DNA of 64,000 nucleotides, taken from the NCBI GenBank assembly GCA_017506865.1, contig JAFCMP010000528.1:434001-498000 (forward strand), read 5' to 3'. The notes under the pieces are model-generated. The model did no database searches. It saw only the letters and a program-made list of their open reading frames with translations, and had not been told where the DNA came from. Numbering within the stretch: position 1 is the first letter of the stretch; every line of letters begins with the position of its first letter. The stretch is from Tribonema minus (taxonomy: Eukaryota; Sar; Xanthophyceae; Tribonematales; Tribonemataceae). Below, piece after piece: positions 36,101 to 61,210 of the stretch. The translations under genes and the position numbers were made by a program.

Positions 36101-39100
36101 TTCTGCACTTGATGATCAAAAAGCAATAGTGCCCGGCACACAGTACACAACACCGCTCAACAACCCCCCCTCCCCTCCCCCCCCCCCCCCGTGTGCACCC
36201 CCCTTTCGCAGCCCGACGCATTCCCCGGTGTGGTGAGCCCCGTGACCATCAAGGCGCTGGAGCCTACGCGCGTGGCGACCTTTACTGTGGCGCAGTTTGA
36301 AACGGCCGCGGGTCCTATTCGGGAGGTCTTCAGCCAGGCGCTGCAGGGGCGCGCCAGCGTGCTCAAGCCCATGGGCATCGTCGACGCCATCGCGAACACA
36401 CCGCAGCACGTGAGTGCCGGATGTCAGTGTAATGGTGGTTGGCTTATGCTGCGCAACTGAGTGGCATTGGCGCAGCTGTGCATGTGCTGTCTCGGCGCGT
36501 CTGCGGCGCGAGAAAAGCACCGGATGCGCGGCTTTAACCCTAGCCCTAGCTCTTGCCTGCTGCAGCGCCAGCATGTTCCAGCCCGTGGGCACTGTAGGCG
36601 CCAGCGCTGACGAGCCGCAGCTGGTAGCTGCTCACAGCAACGGTGCCGCGTTCGACTCTACGTGCAAGCCTGAGGCCCCCTGCATGCAGCTGGCAGCCCA
36701 TCACGCCACCCTCATTCAGCGCAAGCCAGCCGCTGCAATAACTCTACTGTGCCCAGTGCTCACGACACAAACATGCGCCCGTTCGCACTCATTCTCTGAT
36801 ACTCAGGAACGGTTTGAGCCAGATGATTTCCAGCTAATCAAGTTCCTCGGCACGGGCAGCTTTGGCAGGGTCAACCTCGTCTGCTTCAAGGACCCCAAGC
36901 GGCAAGAAAGCAGCCCGGCGTGTCGGTGAGTTGAAGTTGAAGTTATGCAGCTGAAGTTGATGTGCGCCGTACCGCAGACACCAGAGGTCGCCTCCAGCGA
37001 CAACAGTGCAGTGCCGCCGCGGTGGTCTCTGCCCCAGCCAGTGCAAGTTCCCGCAGCAACAAGAGGTGGAAAAATGCAGTGCTGCGCTAGCGCAATGCTG
37101 TCAGTGGCGGCATCCCAGTCGCAAGTGAGCGCCATCAAACCTGTGGCGATGGCATGACAAGCAGAGTTTGCGCATCTTGCGCACACTAATGGCGTCGCAC
37201 ACCAGTGCTCAGCATAGCAGGCTAGCCGGGGTCACGGTTTTTAAGATTTGCAGGGTTGCTACATGCGTCCGGCTGCATGTTCGCAGCGTCGGCAATGTGC
37301 ACTCACGGCTGCGGGTAGATGTGGCAGTCGTTGCATGCGGCCCCTATGTGTGCATACAGACTTGCATCTGTAGCCCACATTCTTGTATTGCGAGAGAGCA
37401 ACACCTGTCCATGCATCCTCATGTGTGCGCTCTTTACAGACGTCGAGATTACGTCATATGCACCTCACGGGTTCGGGTGCAATGAGCATGTATAGATCTG
37501 ATACATTTGCCAGTATTTGTTGTGTGCATACGTGAACATTGTGCAGACGACGAGCTGACTATTGCACATTGCGAGGCGGCAAGGCCATGGCCAAGCGCAA
37601 CATCGATGGACGTTACATTGACACCGAGCGGGTGTAACGTTGACAGCGGGCGGGTGCTGCCCACGTCCCGCGACCGTCCGTTCAGCATGGCCAGGCATCT
37701 CATTCACGCGTTCACGCGCCAGTCTTCATGTACAAATTCTATAAATATACTTGCATCGCATTCATTCACGCATTCATGCAATCATTTCATTTCATTCGCC
37801 ACATGCGCAGCGGCATCCGCCTTTTCGCGCTCAAGGCCATGGCCAAGCGCAGCGTGATCGGGCGCGATCAGCTGGCGCACATCAACGACGAGCGGCGCCT
37901 GCTCATGTCCCTCGACCATCCGTTCATCATCAAGCTCTTTGGGGCCTTCCAAGACAGGGACAGCGTGTTTCTGCTCACAGAGGTACTCATTATTACGCAA
38001 CAGCAGCACATGGTCTTATTACGCAACAGCAGCACATGGTCTCATGTCGCTATCTCGAATGTGGTGTTGTGGGTTGCTTAACAAGGACAGGGACAGCGTG
38101 TTCCTGCTCACAAAGGTACGCAGCTCGTGCCGCGGCGGAAGTCTCATGGTGATAGTCTCGACCGTGGTGTTGTGGGATGCTTAATAAGGACAGCGTGTTC
38201 CTGCTCACGGAGGCACCTGTCTACACGGTTTGCCTGGCAGCAGGAGTGTTGCAGTGGGACTGTTGAGCGCTGCGGCTCGTGAGCGTTCTGTAGCGGCCCT
38301 TTTTGCAAGTGACAGTTGTGGGGTTTTCAGCGTCATGTATGTGCAGCGCACTTCAGCCTATACCCCAAAACCCACACAACAGGCATATGCAACTGACCAC
38401 ACTTCGTGAAGCTTATGTTGTAAGACTGCCTCGCCAATGCATGCACCCGCGACACAAACGGTGCTTCGTGTTCCCTGTGCTCTGATCATGACTGCGTTCA
38501 CACATGCCGGTGCACCACATAGCATGCTCATGTATCCTGTATTTGATGACGGTGATGAGCAGGCAGTGACGGCGGCGGAATTATGGAGCATCGTCTACGA
38601 GGGCACAGCGGGGTACAAGGAGGGGTGCCTCCCCATTACGCATGGCGTGTTCTACGCGGCGTGCGTGCTGGAGGCACTGGCGTACATGCACGGCAAGGGT
38701 ATCGCATACAGGTGAATGCATACCTACTTACCCCCATCACATGCACGGCAAGGGTGTCGCATACAGGTACATGCATACACATCTAACCCTACCAGCGCCT
38801 GTCATCTCTCTGCCACACGACTGAGCTGTGTGCTAACTAGTATTCTACCAGGCTGCCTAAATTAACCCTCTCCCGCTCTGTGGTGCGCAGCATATCATTG
38901 GCGTGCTACTGACGGTGTGTGTGCATGAACCATTATGGGAGTGAAATATGTGGGTGGTTGTACACCTATGCCATTGCGTGGTCCCGGCGCAAGCTTGCAA
39001 GGGCAAGGATACTGGCATGGTGTTCAAAGTTCTGAGAATTGCAATTCAAGACAAGCATTTCATTCAATCTGCAATTCACACTGCCTGCTACAGCACCAGT

Positions 39101-42100
39101 AGTTGCCATGATCAATGTATGGTTACGAGGTTTGTCTCTGCCATGTTACCACACAAACAAAGATGAACTTCTTCAAGTTACAAGTCATTCCAACTCACGT
39201 GACTCTCTGCTTGTGCCATGCTCCGCTGCTGCAGAGATCTCAAGCCCGAGAACATCATGATGGATGCTCAGGTATCTACTTGTAATGCTATGCTAATGCT
39301 GATGCGATGCTCAGCCATTTTGCACCAATCCTCACCTAAAAACGCTGGTTTGTGTACCAGCTTTTGCATGCTTGACTCCAATACATAACATAATACTTCG
39401 AGGTTTGAGTTCAAAGTGTACTGAAAGCAAATGTTCATGCACTTCCACTCCAAATTGCATGACTTGATATGGTGCACTGCTGAGTTTACAGAGCCACAAC
39501 ATAACGACGCTGTCACTACCACTGGCTGTACAATGCGCCGGGCGCAAGCAGCAGCAAGCAATAATGTGGCACTCGATGCATGTGTCGCGACAGCGTTTTG
39601 CTGACGGTTTTCCTGCTAGTGTGTGCGTCAACAGCATTGCTCTGATTGCAGCTGGTGTACGCATGCCAACAGCGGTGGCGCACAAGTAGCAACTGGTCAG
39701 GAGCTGACTGTGCCAACCCCCCCCCCCCCCTTTGCGGGCACACGCCGCAGGGCTACCTGAGAATCATCGACCTCGGGTTTGCCAAGCAGATCCCCTTTGT
39801 GGTTCATGTGTGGGGGAAGACAGAGATACACCCCAAGTCGTACACCATGTGCGGAACCCCCGAGTACCTCGCACCGGAGTTCATCTTCAACAGCGGCCAC
39901 GACAAGGGCGCCGACTACTGGGCGTACGGCGTGCTGGTGTACGAGTTCACTGCGGGACACACGCCGTTTCAGGTACTACTTTGAAGTATATATTTGTAAA
40001 CTTGTGCAATTTGCATGGGTCCAAAGGGATGTCTCTGTGCGCCTGTAGTACGGCGTACTCGTGTACGACTTCACTGTGGAACACACTGTTTCAGGTACTG
40101 CATGATTGTAAGCTTGTGCATTTACATGGGTCCTAGGGGATGTGTGTGTGTGCCTGCGGGACGGTGTACTTGTGTATGAGTTCACAGCGGGGCACACGCC
40201 GCTTCAGGTACTTGCTCGTAAAGCTGTGCACTGTCAAGAATCCAGGCCCCAAGTGAGGCTGGATGTCTGCGTGCAACTGCAGTCGAGCGATGACACCACC
40301 TCTAACCCTATTCCTAACCCTAGGCACATACTCGTGAACTTCTGCACTTCAAATGCTAAAAGCCTCAAAGAGAGGCCGGATGTCTGTGTGCGACTGCATT
40401 AAAGTGGTACACACCGCCTCCAGCAGCGCTGCAATCAAATAGCTGTGGGCATTGTAACGGCAATGTGTGCATTGTGAGCAGCCGGCGATATGTAAGTGCC
40501 ATGGCCGCTGATGTCAAAACGCCGGTGCTCGGCATGCAGAGTGGACCTGTAATCTGGCGTACTACATCTTGCACTTGCAGCAGCGTGAGGGATACATGCC
40601 TGTCAGGCACACTGCTTCCAACTTTATGTGAGAAGTTGTACACAAAAGTTGAGTTTGACAAAGTGCAGCATTCCAACGTGGTACCAAGACAGTCAGGCAT
40701 CAGCAGCGGAGGCTGCAGTGATGCATGCCTGTAAAAGGGGGACTGGGGTTGCTCCAAGCTTTGCGCAGGCACAAAAGGTCAGTTGGCCGCCGTCAACCCC
40801 TATGTGAAGCACACAGTACGTGCCTCGTAATGCCGCACTAGCGCATGTGCCAACATGCGCGCTCGCGCGTGCATACCTACTGCATGCATCCTCGCTGAGC
40901 CGCGCTGCGCATGTGCCCCCGCTGATCTTCCTCTGCATTGACAGTGGCCATCGGAGCCCATGGATATGACAGCGCTGTTCACGCGCATTGCCAACTGCAA
41001 GCGCGAGGGCGTACGCTTCCCCAAGGTGCGTTGCAGAAGCGTGGCCCTTTCTGCATGTAGCCTTCTTGACGCCGCAAGCTTGCGCTTACAGTGGTTGAAA
41101 TGTTGATGGATGTCTTGACCGCGCAGCCATTGCACTCAAGTAAGAGCGTCGACGCTGTTAATATAGCGCGAAAGCCAGTGATGTGCGCCAGCTGCCGACT
41201 GCAATCGTGAAGGTGAATGTTTGTGCGTTTTATTTATTTTCGCTCAGGGCGCGGAAAAAACCCAGATGAACGGCATCTAACTTGAAGCTTGCTATACGGA
41301 GTTTACATGTCGTGTGACAGTCTGAAAGTGTCTCGATGACAACCACTCAAACGCCGCCGCCGCCAAATGGCATCTCGGGATCCTCCCCTACATCAGGCAG
41401 AAAATCATTGTGACCCTTCCGAGTTCAACCTGGTATTGTGCTGCTGTTGCACCCAACATCCGATGTCGTCCGAGCACTTCAACAGTCAAGCTTCCTGCTC
41501 TGTGTGTGGTGCGGGAAGCGTTCACGTCAGTTCGCGCAGGCGCCCCAGTGCGGAACATCGCAGCTCATTCACGCAGCCTGACCTCTTCTTGGCGGCCCCT
41601 CTCCAAACTCTAGCATGACCCCCCCCCCCTTCCCCTCCCCCAGGACTTTGACCGCAAGACTAAGGGGCGCCACCGTTCCCACCTGTCTCACCCTAGCGCC
41701 TGCATCAAACCCTGACTCCCCCCCCACCCCCTCTCTCCCCCCAGGACATTGACCACAAGACCAAGGGGCGCCACTGTTCTCACCTGTCTCACCCCCCAGC
41801 GCTCGCATCGTAACCCTAACCCCGCTCTGACCCCCCTCCTCCCCCCCCGATCCGTCCTCCCCCCCCCCCGTCCCCCCCCGCAGGACTTTGACCGCAAGAC
41901 CAAGGGGCGCCCCACGCGCGACCTCGTCTCGCGCCTCCTCCAGTGGGAGGCGCCGCAGCGCATCGGGAACCTGCAGGCGGGCGCGGACGCGGTGCGCGCG
42001 CACGCGCACTTCACCGGCGTCGACTGGGCCGAGCTGCTGAGCAAGGCTGCGCGCGCGCCGTGGGTGCCCACGCGCAAGGTCGGCAAGGACAAGGTCGACG

Positions 42101-42162
42101 AGGGCGTGCACAAGGACGTGCCCGCCTTCACGGGGAACCAGGCGCTGTTCGCGGACTGGTGA
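30181..42162 (+). CDS. cGMP-dependent protein kinase-like, gene 2 (13 exons, predicted 872 aa)
   Basis: Exons: 30181-30282, 32735-33027, 33343-33712, 34117-34484, 35366-35594, 36212-36409, 36807-36925, 37811-37982, 38563-38711, 39235-39271, 39751-39972, 40945-41025, 41884-42162. Exons 7-13 have the same lengths as in gene 1, and all phases agree. The N terminus MGSGWSAQ has Gly2/Ser6 for myristoylation, followed by a basic KRKKS. A basic stretch SRRFRRGRSNKRSYSD stands where gene 1 has RRASV. cNBD-A keeps GELALIYSAPRSASV (E288, R297). cNBD-B has GMPLLL where the Glu of the binding cassette should be. Kinase: GTGSFGRV, K568, E587, Thr gatekeeper T616, YRDLKPEN (D668), DLG (D686), T-loop T711, C terminus FADW. 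Expected role: cGMP-responsive Ser/Thr phosphorylation, probably membrane-tethered. Exon 1 is placed by resemblance to gene 1 and by phase. Confidence 0.92.
32490..32750 (+). repeat. Echo array of PKG2 exon 2 acceptor (4 copies)
   Basis: A unit of about 60-65 bp (ACTCAGGCTGAACCGCTGCT... to GCTGCCACAG) is repeated four times. Each unit ends in an intact CAG acceptor or a near copy followed by GACATCACGGCGGGCG-like exon sequence. Only the last copy (CAG at 32732-32734) runs into the coding exon. The array multiplies branchpoint and acceptor sequence. Confidence 0.9.
33770..34050 (+). repeat. Echoes of PKG2 exon 3 end
   Basis: Three decayed copies of the GGGGGAGTGGCTCATGAAGG border (near 33780, 33908 and 34015), separated by AACTTTGAAGTT-type spacers. 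The same border is echoed in the same intron of gene 1, but the copies differ in number and sequence. Confidence 0.85.
34612..35000 (+). repeat. Echoes of PKG2 exon 4 end
   Basis: Copies of the ACCATGG.CGTGGAGAAGG / ACACCATCGA..AGGTGCGG border occur at about 34610-34648 and 34962-34998, downstream of the real border at 34455-34490. Confidence 0.87.
35200..35440 (+). repeat. Duplicate of PKG2 exon 5 start
   Basis: The first ~75 nt of exon 5 (ILVESGRLEISS.TTSSDAAIA) occur at 35209-35280 and again in the full exon from 35366. The upstream copy keeps an acceptor (TTCACAG) but no donor. Confidence 0.9.
38080..38220 (+). repeat. Echoes of PKG2 exon 8 end
   Basis: Two downstream copies of the border ACAGCGTGTTCCTGCTCAC (gatekeeper strand) at about 38090-38117 and 38190-38213. 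Confidence 0.85.
39905..40215 (+). repeat. Echo array of PKG2 exon 11 end (3 copies)
   Basis: The border coding YGVLVYEFTAGHTPFQ plus CAG/GTACT is repeated at about 40049-40098 and 40162-40211. The third copy is nearly intact (DGVLVYEFTAGHTPLQ). Confidence 0.9.
41226..41400 (-). mobile_element. 5'-truncated RLE-LINE fragment in PKG2 intron 12
   Basis: About 170 bp matching the last residues (EDPEMPFGGGGV and stop) and 3' untranslated end of the LINE at 1-4353, in antisense to the kinase gene. It ends in AAAATAAATAAAA (minus strand). Only the 3' tail is present, as expected from aborted target-primed reverse transcription. Confidence 0.85.
41637..41925 (+). repeat. Echoes of PKG2 exon 13 start (3 copies)
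   Basis: CAGGACTTTGACCGCAAGAC followed by TAAGGGGCGCC-like sequence occurs near 41641 and 41743 (as GACATTGACCACAAGACC) before the real exon at 41884. Gene 1 has the same arrangement (copy near 21388 before 21500). Confidence 0.9.
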
Positions 42163-42489
42163 CGCTCCGCGTGTGGCAGCGCTCGGCACACACGCGCTCG
42201 TGGAGCGCTGTTGCTGCTGCTGGGGCGGTGGCGGCGCGTCGGCTGCTCTGGCCGTCCTTGTGCGCTGCGTCAGAGGCGGCGGCGGCTGTGGCGGCGGCGG
42301 CAGCGGTGGCGGCAGAGGCAGCGGCGACGGCGGCAGCAGTGGGGAGGGTCCTCTGGTCGATCGGCATTGTCGTCGCCGTGCGTGCGGGATGACTGCGGCG
42401 GCGTATGGTGTAGCGCCAGCGGCGTTCAGTCAAGGGCAGGCCGCAGCGGCTGCACTGCACGGCAGTCATCTAGACAGCTGCCGCTGTCG

Positions 42490-42538
<49 letters not shown>

Positions 42539-44314
42539 GCTGCGAGCGTGGTGATGTCCGCAGCAACAGCAGCAGCTGCTGCGCTGGCGGCGATGATACT
42601 CGTTGCATTTACGTGCGCCCAAAGCTCCAAGCAGCGCGCACCGGGGTACAAAGGGGGGGGGGGGAGCGGCCAACAGAGCCCCCATTGCAGTCCTCCGAAC
42701 CTGCGGTGCTTACTTCAACTCCTTCTTGTTCGTTTTTCCGGTACTTTATAGCATCCATGGCTGAAGCAGGGCGCGCTGTACCGTAGGTTGGCTGCAAGTG
42801 CCCACACCTGGGCTGTGCCATAGGTGAAGGGAGGGCACGCAGCGTAGGAAATGCACGCAACTGTACACAAACAGTCCGAACGGTCCGCCCTGAGGTGAGG
42901 AAAGCCGCGGGTGTGGAACCACAGCATGGGAGGTGCCGTGGTGCTGCGTGTGGATGTTGCATCGGGAGCTCCACAAGAACTTCTTGAAGCCGCCAAATGT
43001 GGAAGCCGGCGCGGCCATTCCTTGAGACGAGTCGCGGCGTTGAGCCTCGTTGCATCACAACAACAGTGTGCCGCTCACCCCGTCGTCGCAGCGGGCTAGA
43101 GTACGTAACTGTAACTGTAGGGGGTCGTCGATGCGCCCACGCGCGCACAAGTTGCCAGTTTAATGAGACGTTGGTGTTTGTTGTGCACTCTATGAGTTGT
43201 GTGTCAACAAGCGCTGGTGGGTCTGAGGGCTCACTCATGCTTCATTTTATGCTCATCCAATCCTCGCTGAGGAAATCGCGAGAAAGCGTTGTTGTACTGT
43301 TTGTGTACACTAGCAAAAAGTCAAGCGTTCGTACATTTTCAGCAATTGCTGCGAGCAGTTGCTGCGCCAATGAAGATTTGGCTCAACATACTCACTGTCG
43401 CAGTGAGTGATGTTTTACATGACACAGTGATAGGCAGCTGAAGGCGGAAACCCACGTTGTGTAGCCCATAGCAACGATGCAAACACCCAACCCATGACAA
43501 GCACTTGGACATAGCAGGGCAGGGTTCTGAGCGTCCATCAAGTGTGTGCTGAATGTCATGCTTTCTTTTCGTCCCCTTCCGAGCAGCAGTTTCCGCAGGA
43601 CAGCAAGTGCGGCTGCTGCCATTGCTGCTGCTGCTGCTGCGCACGCAAGGCGCGGACAGCCGTGCAGCAGCTACATATTTGGCGCGCTGGTCATTTACGC
43701 GCCCTCCAGTGCGGCTGTGCGGTGAGCACAGGTGCCCTTGGGGGTGGCCCCAGGGCCAAACAGCGGGCACTGGGCGCCTCGCATGCCCGGGCTGGCAGCA
43801 GCAGCAGCGCGAGCCGACTGCTGCCGGCACTCCGCACGGGGCAGCAGCGCAAGCGCCGGCGGCATCAGCGCTGCCGAGTTCAACGTTGCCGTAGGCGACG
43901 GCGCCGTGTGCGGCGGCGTTCATCATCACCATGTAGAGCACTGACGTCACCACACGTACAACAGACAGCATCCACTCGCTACACACCACGATCATCACGA
44001 TGAAGCATCCCCACCCGGCACCTGTCATATCTGACACCACGGCGGAGAGCACGCTGCTGCCCGTCAGGTATGACTGCGGAGAATGGATGACCGCAGCGCA
44101 GCGCGTCACTGCAGAGCACTGCTGCCGGCAGTCCGCGCTGCGCACTGCGCTGCCGCGCGCTGTTGCCATGGCGCAGCGCCATCCACAATCGAACGCGACA
44201 CACGGCGGCCGCCGCCGCCATTTGCTGCAGCGCGTCGCCGCGTGCGCGATGCCACTGCAGCTGCTGCCGCGCCCAACATCAGTCACTGTGCTGAGCGCTG
44301 CGATTCGCCATGTG
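42163..44314. other. Convergent 3' region between PKG2 and Ric-8
   Basis: Low-complexity GGC/GCT DNA including (CTG)n at about 42490-42537, then mixed sequence. A 355-codon minus-strand frame spans 43339-44406, but its right part overlaps the Ric-8 terminal exon in another frame and the rest has no recognisable domain, so it is treated as fortuitous. Confidence 0.5.
42490..42537 (+). repeat. (CTG)n microsatellite
   Basis: About sixteen uninterrupted CTG/GCT triplets, 330 bp after the PKG2 stop codon and likely in its 3' UTR. Confidence 0.9.
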
Positions 44315-57268
<12,954 letters not shown>

Positions 57269-57664
57269 GGATTCTTTTGAAATCACAGTCGCTCTCGACC
57301 TTCAACAGGGACCCCGGAAGTCCGCGGGTAGAGAAAAAACGCTTTTTGCTTGCCGAGAGAGCAAGTCCAGGGTGAGGGGACGCGATTTGCGGCAGATGCC
57401 ACCGAGGCTACACTGCTGCATGAACCCCTCCCCAATCTGTCTCCGGGAGAGCACTTCCCCCTGGGGGGACACTGTGTGCAAAAAGAGCTCCTTGCTGCAA
57501 ACCTTACGGCTCTGTGTGTGTGCAAACCGTAAGGCGCTCTGCGCGTGTGTGCAAAACCTTACGGCGCCCTGCGCGTGTGTGCAGAAAAGTGCGTGAGCAG
57601 CGCAATTGTATCTGCCGCCCAGCTTGCGTAAGGTCCGGGAGGACGCCCGCGATCTCGATAGCCG
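57269..57664. promoter_or_regulatory. Divergent promoter region Ric-8/BART gene
   Basis: 396 bp between start codons. At about 57500-57590 there are three tandem units of roughly 25-30 bp built on CCTTACGG or its inverse CCGTAAGG plus GCGCGTGTGTGCAAA; a related TGCGTAAGG lies near 57625. The palindromic core repeated between divergent starts makes it a candidate shared factor-binding array. No TATA box is seen. Confidence 0.45.
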
Positions 57665-59823
57665 ATGCCGCGGCTCAGCCAGGATGACGACTACGACTTG
57701 CTAGACAAAGTCCAGGTACGTGCGAAGTGAACACATTGAGCGCAGGGAACCCTCATGTCAGCACTACCACAAGCAACTGCCTCAGTCTATGTATGCAGTG
57801 TCATGTTAGGTGCAGTATTCCGGACGGCTCCATCGAGCCCTTCCAGACACAGCAGTACTGGCATGAGTAGCGATACGCCTGATGCAGCAGGCAGTTGGTG
57901 AGGTAAATCAGAACGGCATATCATATGGCTGCTGGCGTTATAACCCTAAAAAACCATTCTTGTAAGTATGATTGATACTGCCCAAAAACCCTGTAAATTG
58001 GTACATGGGAATGGTGACCTTGACACATGCGTACACTTTGTGCGACGCCTACGTGCCATGCAGATACGACATGCTCCAACAATCGCAATTCTTCTCAGCA
58101 CTGAAGAGCAGTTTGATGATTTTCCAATCCGCAGAGTGGTGCACTGACTACTGTAACCCGACAAGTGATGACTTCTGACCTTCGGTTTACATGCATACCT
58201 ATGCCTCACCATCGCTGCGACTCTGAACAAGAAGCCGCTCTGCCGTGAGCGCGCAGGCATTCTGCTTCTCGCAGCAGCTGGAGGAGGACTTTGCCACGTT
58301 CACAGAGAAGAACATAGGGCCGTTCCTCATGGCGCTGCGGGAGGTTGGCGTGCAGCATGCCTCCAGCATGGAGCACAGGTGAGAGTTCAAACTTGAGTTT
58401 TGCGTATCTGCAGGAACGTCGCCTTTCCAAAAATTCCGATTTCCAAAAGTTCCGAAAGATCAGAATTGAGTTTTGCGTGTTTGCATGAGCGTCGGCTTTC
58501 CGACAGCATGCTTTACAGTGTGAATGAGGGAGGCAGCACGTGGGCAAGCGACAGCACGGGAGGCGTGTCCCTGTGAGCATGGAACCTGACTGCAGAATTT
58601 CATGTGGTGCCAGTGATGGGATTACCCCCCCCCCTCCCCCCCCCTGCTTAGCCCTACTCGGGCGCAGGCAAAGCTGGTGTGCACACACGTGTCCTCCCCA
58701 GTAGCACAATAGCACACCTTTCCTTAAGGCCTGACACTGTGCGTGCAGACGATTGTACCTCAAAGTACAAGAGACCATGCACTTGCATAGCTGACTCGGC
58801 CCGCACGCGCAAGTTTGCCTGTGGTGATGCTCCATGGTCGCATGTATGCGCGCCATTTCTGAGCACCTGCCAGGCGCAGGCATATTGACGGTGCATGTGA
58901 CGAGCAGTGCCAATCTTTATGATATCTTTCAGATATGGGCACTTAACGCACCAGCGAGGGTCACTGACTGCAGCGGCCACAACTGCAGACCGTGCAGAAT
59001 CATCATGGTGCATGTAGTGTTGCGGGCATCATCGTTTGCTGGCGTAAACTTTGCACAACACTTAGATTAAGGTGCTGCGAAGCACTCGATCGTCCATGCA
59101 TGAGTGCGCACATGCGCAAGTTGCAAAGACCCCAAGCGCAGAGGTTTGTAAGGGCAGTGCTTCAACATGTAGCACCAAGTCAAAGATCACCATCGCACAA
59201 CAAATCATATGAAACACACTTTCACTGGCATTACGGGGGGGTATATAGTGCAAGGTCGTTAGCAACCGCTTTTTGTGGCAAGCTGCCACGTACACAAAAG
59301 CTGTTGCAAGTGGCCTGCACTCACAAGCACTTTCCCCAGTGTTCCTCAAGCTCACACGGTGTGAAAAGCAGCTTCCTGCACTACCTTTGTGCATACTCTT
59401 TCCGACAGCAGCAAGGCGCCACCCTGGCCGGTACCTCGACCACCTTAATTGCAAACTCCTCTACGCCAGCGACAAACGCCACACTGACCTCTCAAGTTCA
59501 TCGCAACGCCCGATTTACCGTGTGCTCAGCCTATGCGGTCCAGGACATGATATACAACCTCAGGTTGAAGACACCGTAACCTCAACTTCAAGCCGCCTGC
59601 CCCCCCTCTCTCCAGGCTCGAATTCACGGAGACGTACCGCAAGTTTCTGGACCACTTTGAGGCCAAGATCCAGTCGCACATCGAGGCCGTGGGCGGCGAC
59701 GACGCTGAGTTCCAGCGGCAGTGCCGACGAGCGCTGATGGACCTGCCGCAGGGGTCTGAGCGGCGCTTTTTCATCGAGGCGCTGCTGGCGACCACAGAGT
59801 ACCAGCGCTTCTTCGTGCTCATG
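57665..59823 (+). CDS. BART-domain protein (ARL2BP/CFAP36-like), 3' end not found
   Basis: Exons 57665-57715 (MPRLSQDDDYDLLDKVQ), 58257-58378 and 59616-59823, with phases joining exactly (0, 2/1, 0). The product reads FCFSQQLEEDFATFTEKNIG, then EHRLEFTETYRKFLDHFEAK and QGSERRFFIEALLATTEYQR. This order (acidic F-x-x-F helix, then an LEYTE-type helix, then a terminal helix with F..FL.M) is that of the BART domain, which binds Arl2/Arl3-type GTPases and is found in ciliary proteins such as ARL2BP and CFAP36. About 127 residues are assembled; exon 3 ends at ATG/GTGAGG, so at least one further exon is needed. None was recognised before the LINE at 61241. Confidence 0.6.
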
Positions 59824-60040
59824 GTGAGGCGCATGCATTGACTCTAACCCTAAACCCTGTCACTAACTCTGGTCTGGCCACCACCGAGTACCAGCGCTTC
59901 TTCGTGCTCACGGTGAGGCGCATACATGCTGACTCTTACCCGAAACCCTTTCACTTACTCTGGTCGGAGCGTCGCTTCTTCACTGAGGCGCTGCTGGCCA
60001 CCACCGAGTACGAGCGGTTCCTCATGCTCATGGCGAGGCG
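59795..60040 (+). repeat. Echo array of BART-gene exon 3 end (3 copies)
   Basis: The border coding LLATTEYQRFFVLM plus the GGTGAGGCGC donor is repeated at about 59876-59922 and 59985-60040 (ATTEYERFLMLMARR), with AACCCTAAACCCT tracts between copies. Confidence 0.9.
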
Positions 60041-61210
60041 CGCTTTGCAATGACGTACATGCTAGTTGAAACCCTAAACCCTAACCCTACTTAGCACTGA
60101 TGATTACCCTGACCCCCACTCGTTGCGGTGTGGTGCAATAGTTGTGCTGCTCATGTATGCTGCTGTTGAGGGCTGGGATGATCATTTATAAGCTCTTGTT
60201 GTAGTTGGTGCAAGCGCTCAACAAGGATTGCTGACAGCTCCAGTGACATGTTCATGCGCGCTACAGGTATGGTGCAGTGTGATGTTGGAGAAGAAAGCAT
60301 GTATTGCAAGAAGTGCTGGTAGGCATAGATTAGTAATTCAACCTGCACATTTGACGCAACACCAGTACTATTCGCAGCCAACGTGAGGGGGGCTGCTGCT
60401 CTACCTGTCATGATAACCTCAGGTGCACTCTTTATGCAGACAGTTTTCAAAGTACTTGCCGTGGTCCCTGTTCCTTGCCTCGTCTGCCATGATGCTGCTG
60501 CCTGGCAGGTGAACGAGGCTTGCAGAATGGAATCCGAGTCGGCCGCCCACAAATGAGACGTGTAGGTAACAGTGTACATTGAGGCAGGCTCCATCTTAGC
60601 ATACGCTACCCTCGCAGTGAGATCGACAGCCCGGTGCTGTGGAAGCCGTTGTAGACAGCAACAGTAATGCAGAACAGCCAGGGGCTGCGGAAGCCAATGT
60701 AGACAGTAACAGACAAGCCTGTGCACTACAGCAGGCGGCATACTTGAGAGCACATGTGCATTCAGACCGAACCAAGTTTGCCAGATGAGCTGTTTTACTT
60801 TGATGTCGTATGCCGTCAGGGCATAAATCAGGAATGAGATTTGCCATTTTTCTTGCATACCACCTCAGTGCCCATGCCTTGCTGACTTGTTGCCTGCCTG
60901 TTCAAGGTACAAAAGCCTTTCGTTTGATTGCTGCTTTCAAAGCGTGCGCGCTTGAAAGAGGTTTGGTCAGGGTGCGGTTATCTGCAGACTGTGAGAGCGC
61001 AAACCGTGGCTGCCATCGCTATCCAGTCCTTTTGTCAACTCAGATGCTCGGTCATGCCGCATGATATGTTTGTTTCATTAGCAGCACCAGACCGAGACAG
61101 GCTCACAATGAATGAGGCGATGACATGTCCGCTGGGCCATACATTAACTTAGGCAGTGCTGTGCAAATGGAGGCGGAGTGCTGTGCAAATGGAGGTGGAC
61201 AAGTACTTAG
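59824..61210. other. Presumed intron/3' part of BART gene, no exon recognised
   Basis: After the echoes the sequence is less GC-rich. A 235-codon minus-strand frame (60151-60858) has no recognisable domain, is flanked by no splice-linked exons and is not called as a gene. Confidence 0.4.

Noticed and set aside
60151..60858. 235-codon minus-strand ORF
   Set aside because: No recognisable family, no neighbouring exons, ordinary codon bias not evident.
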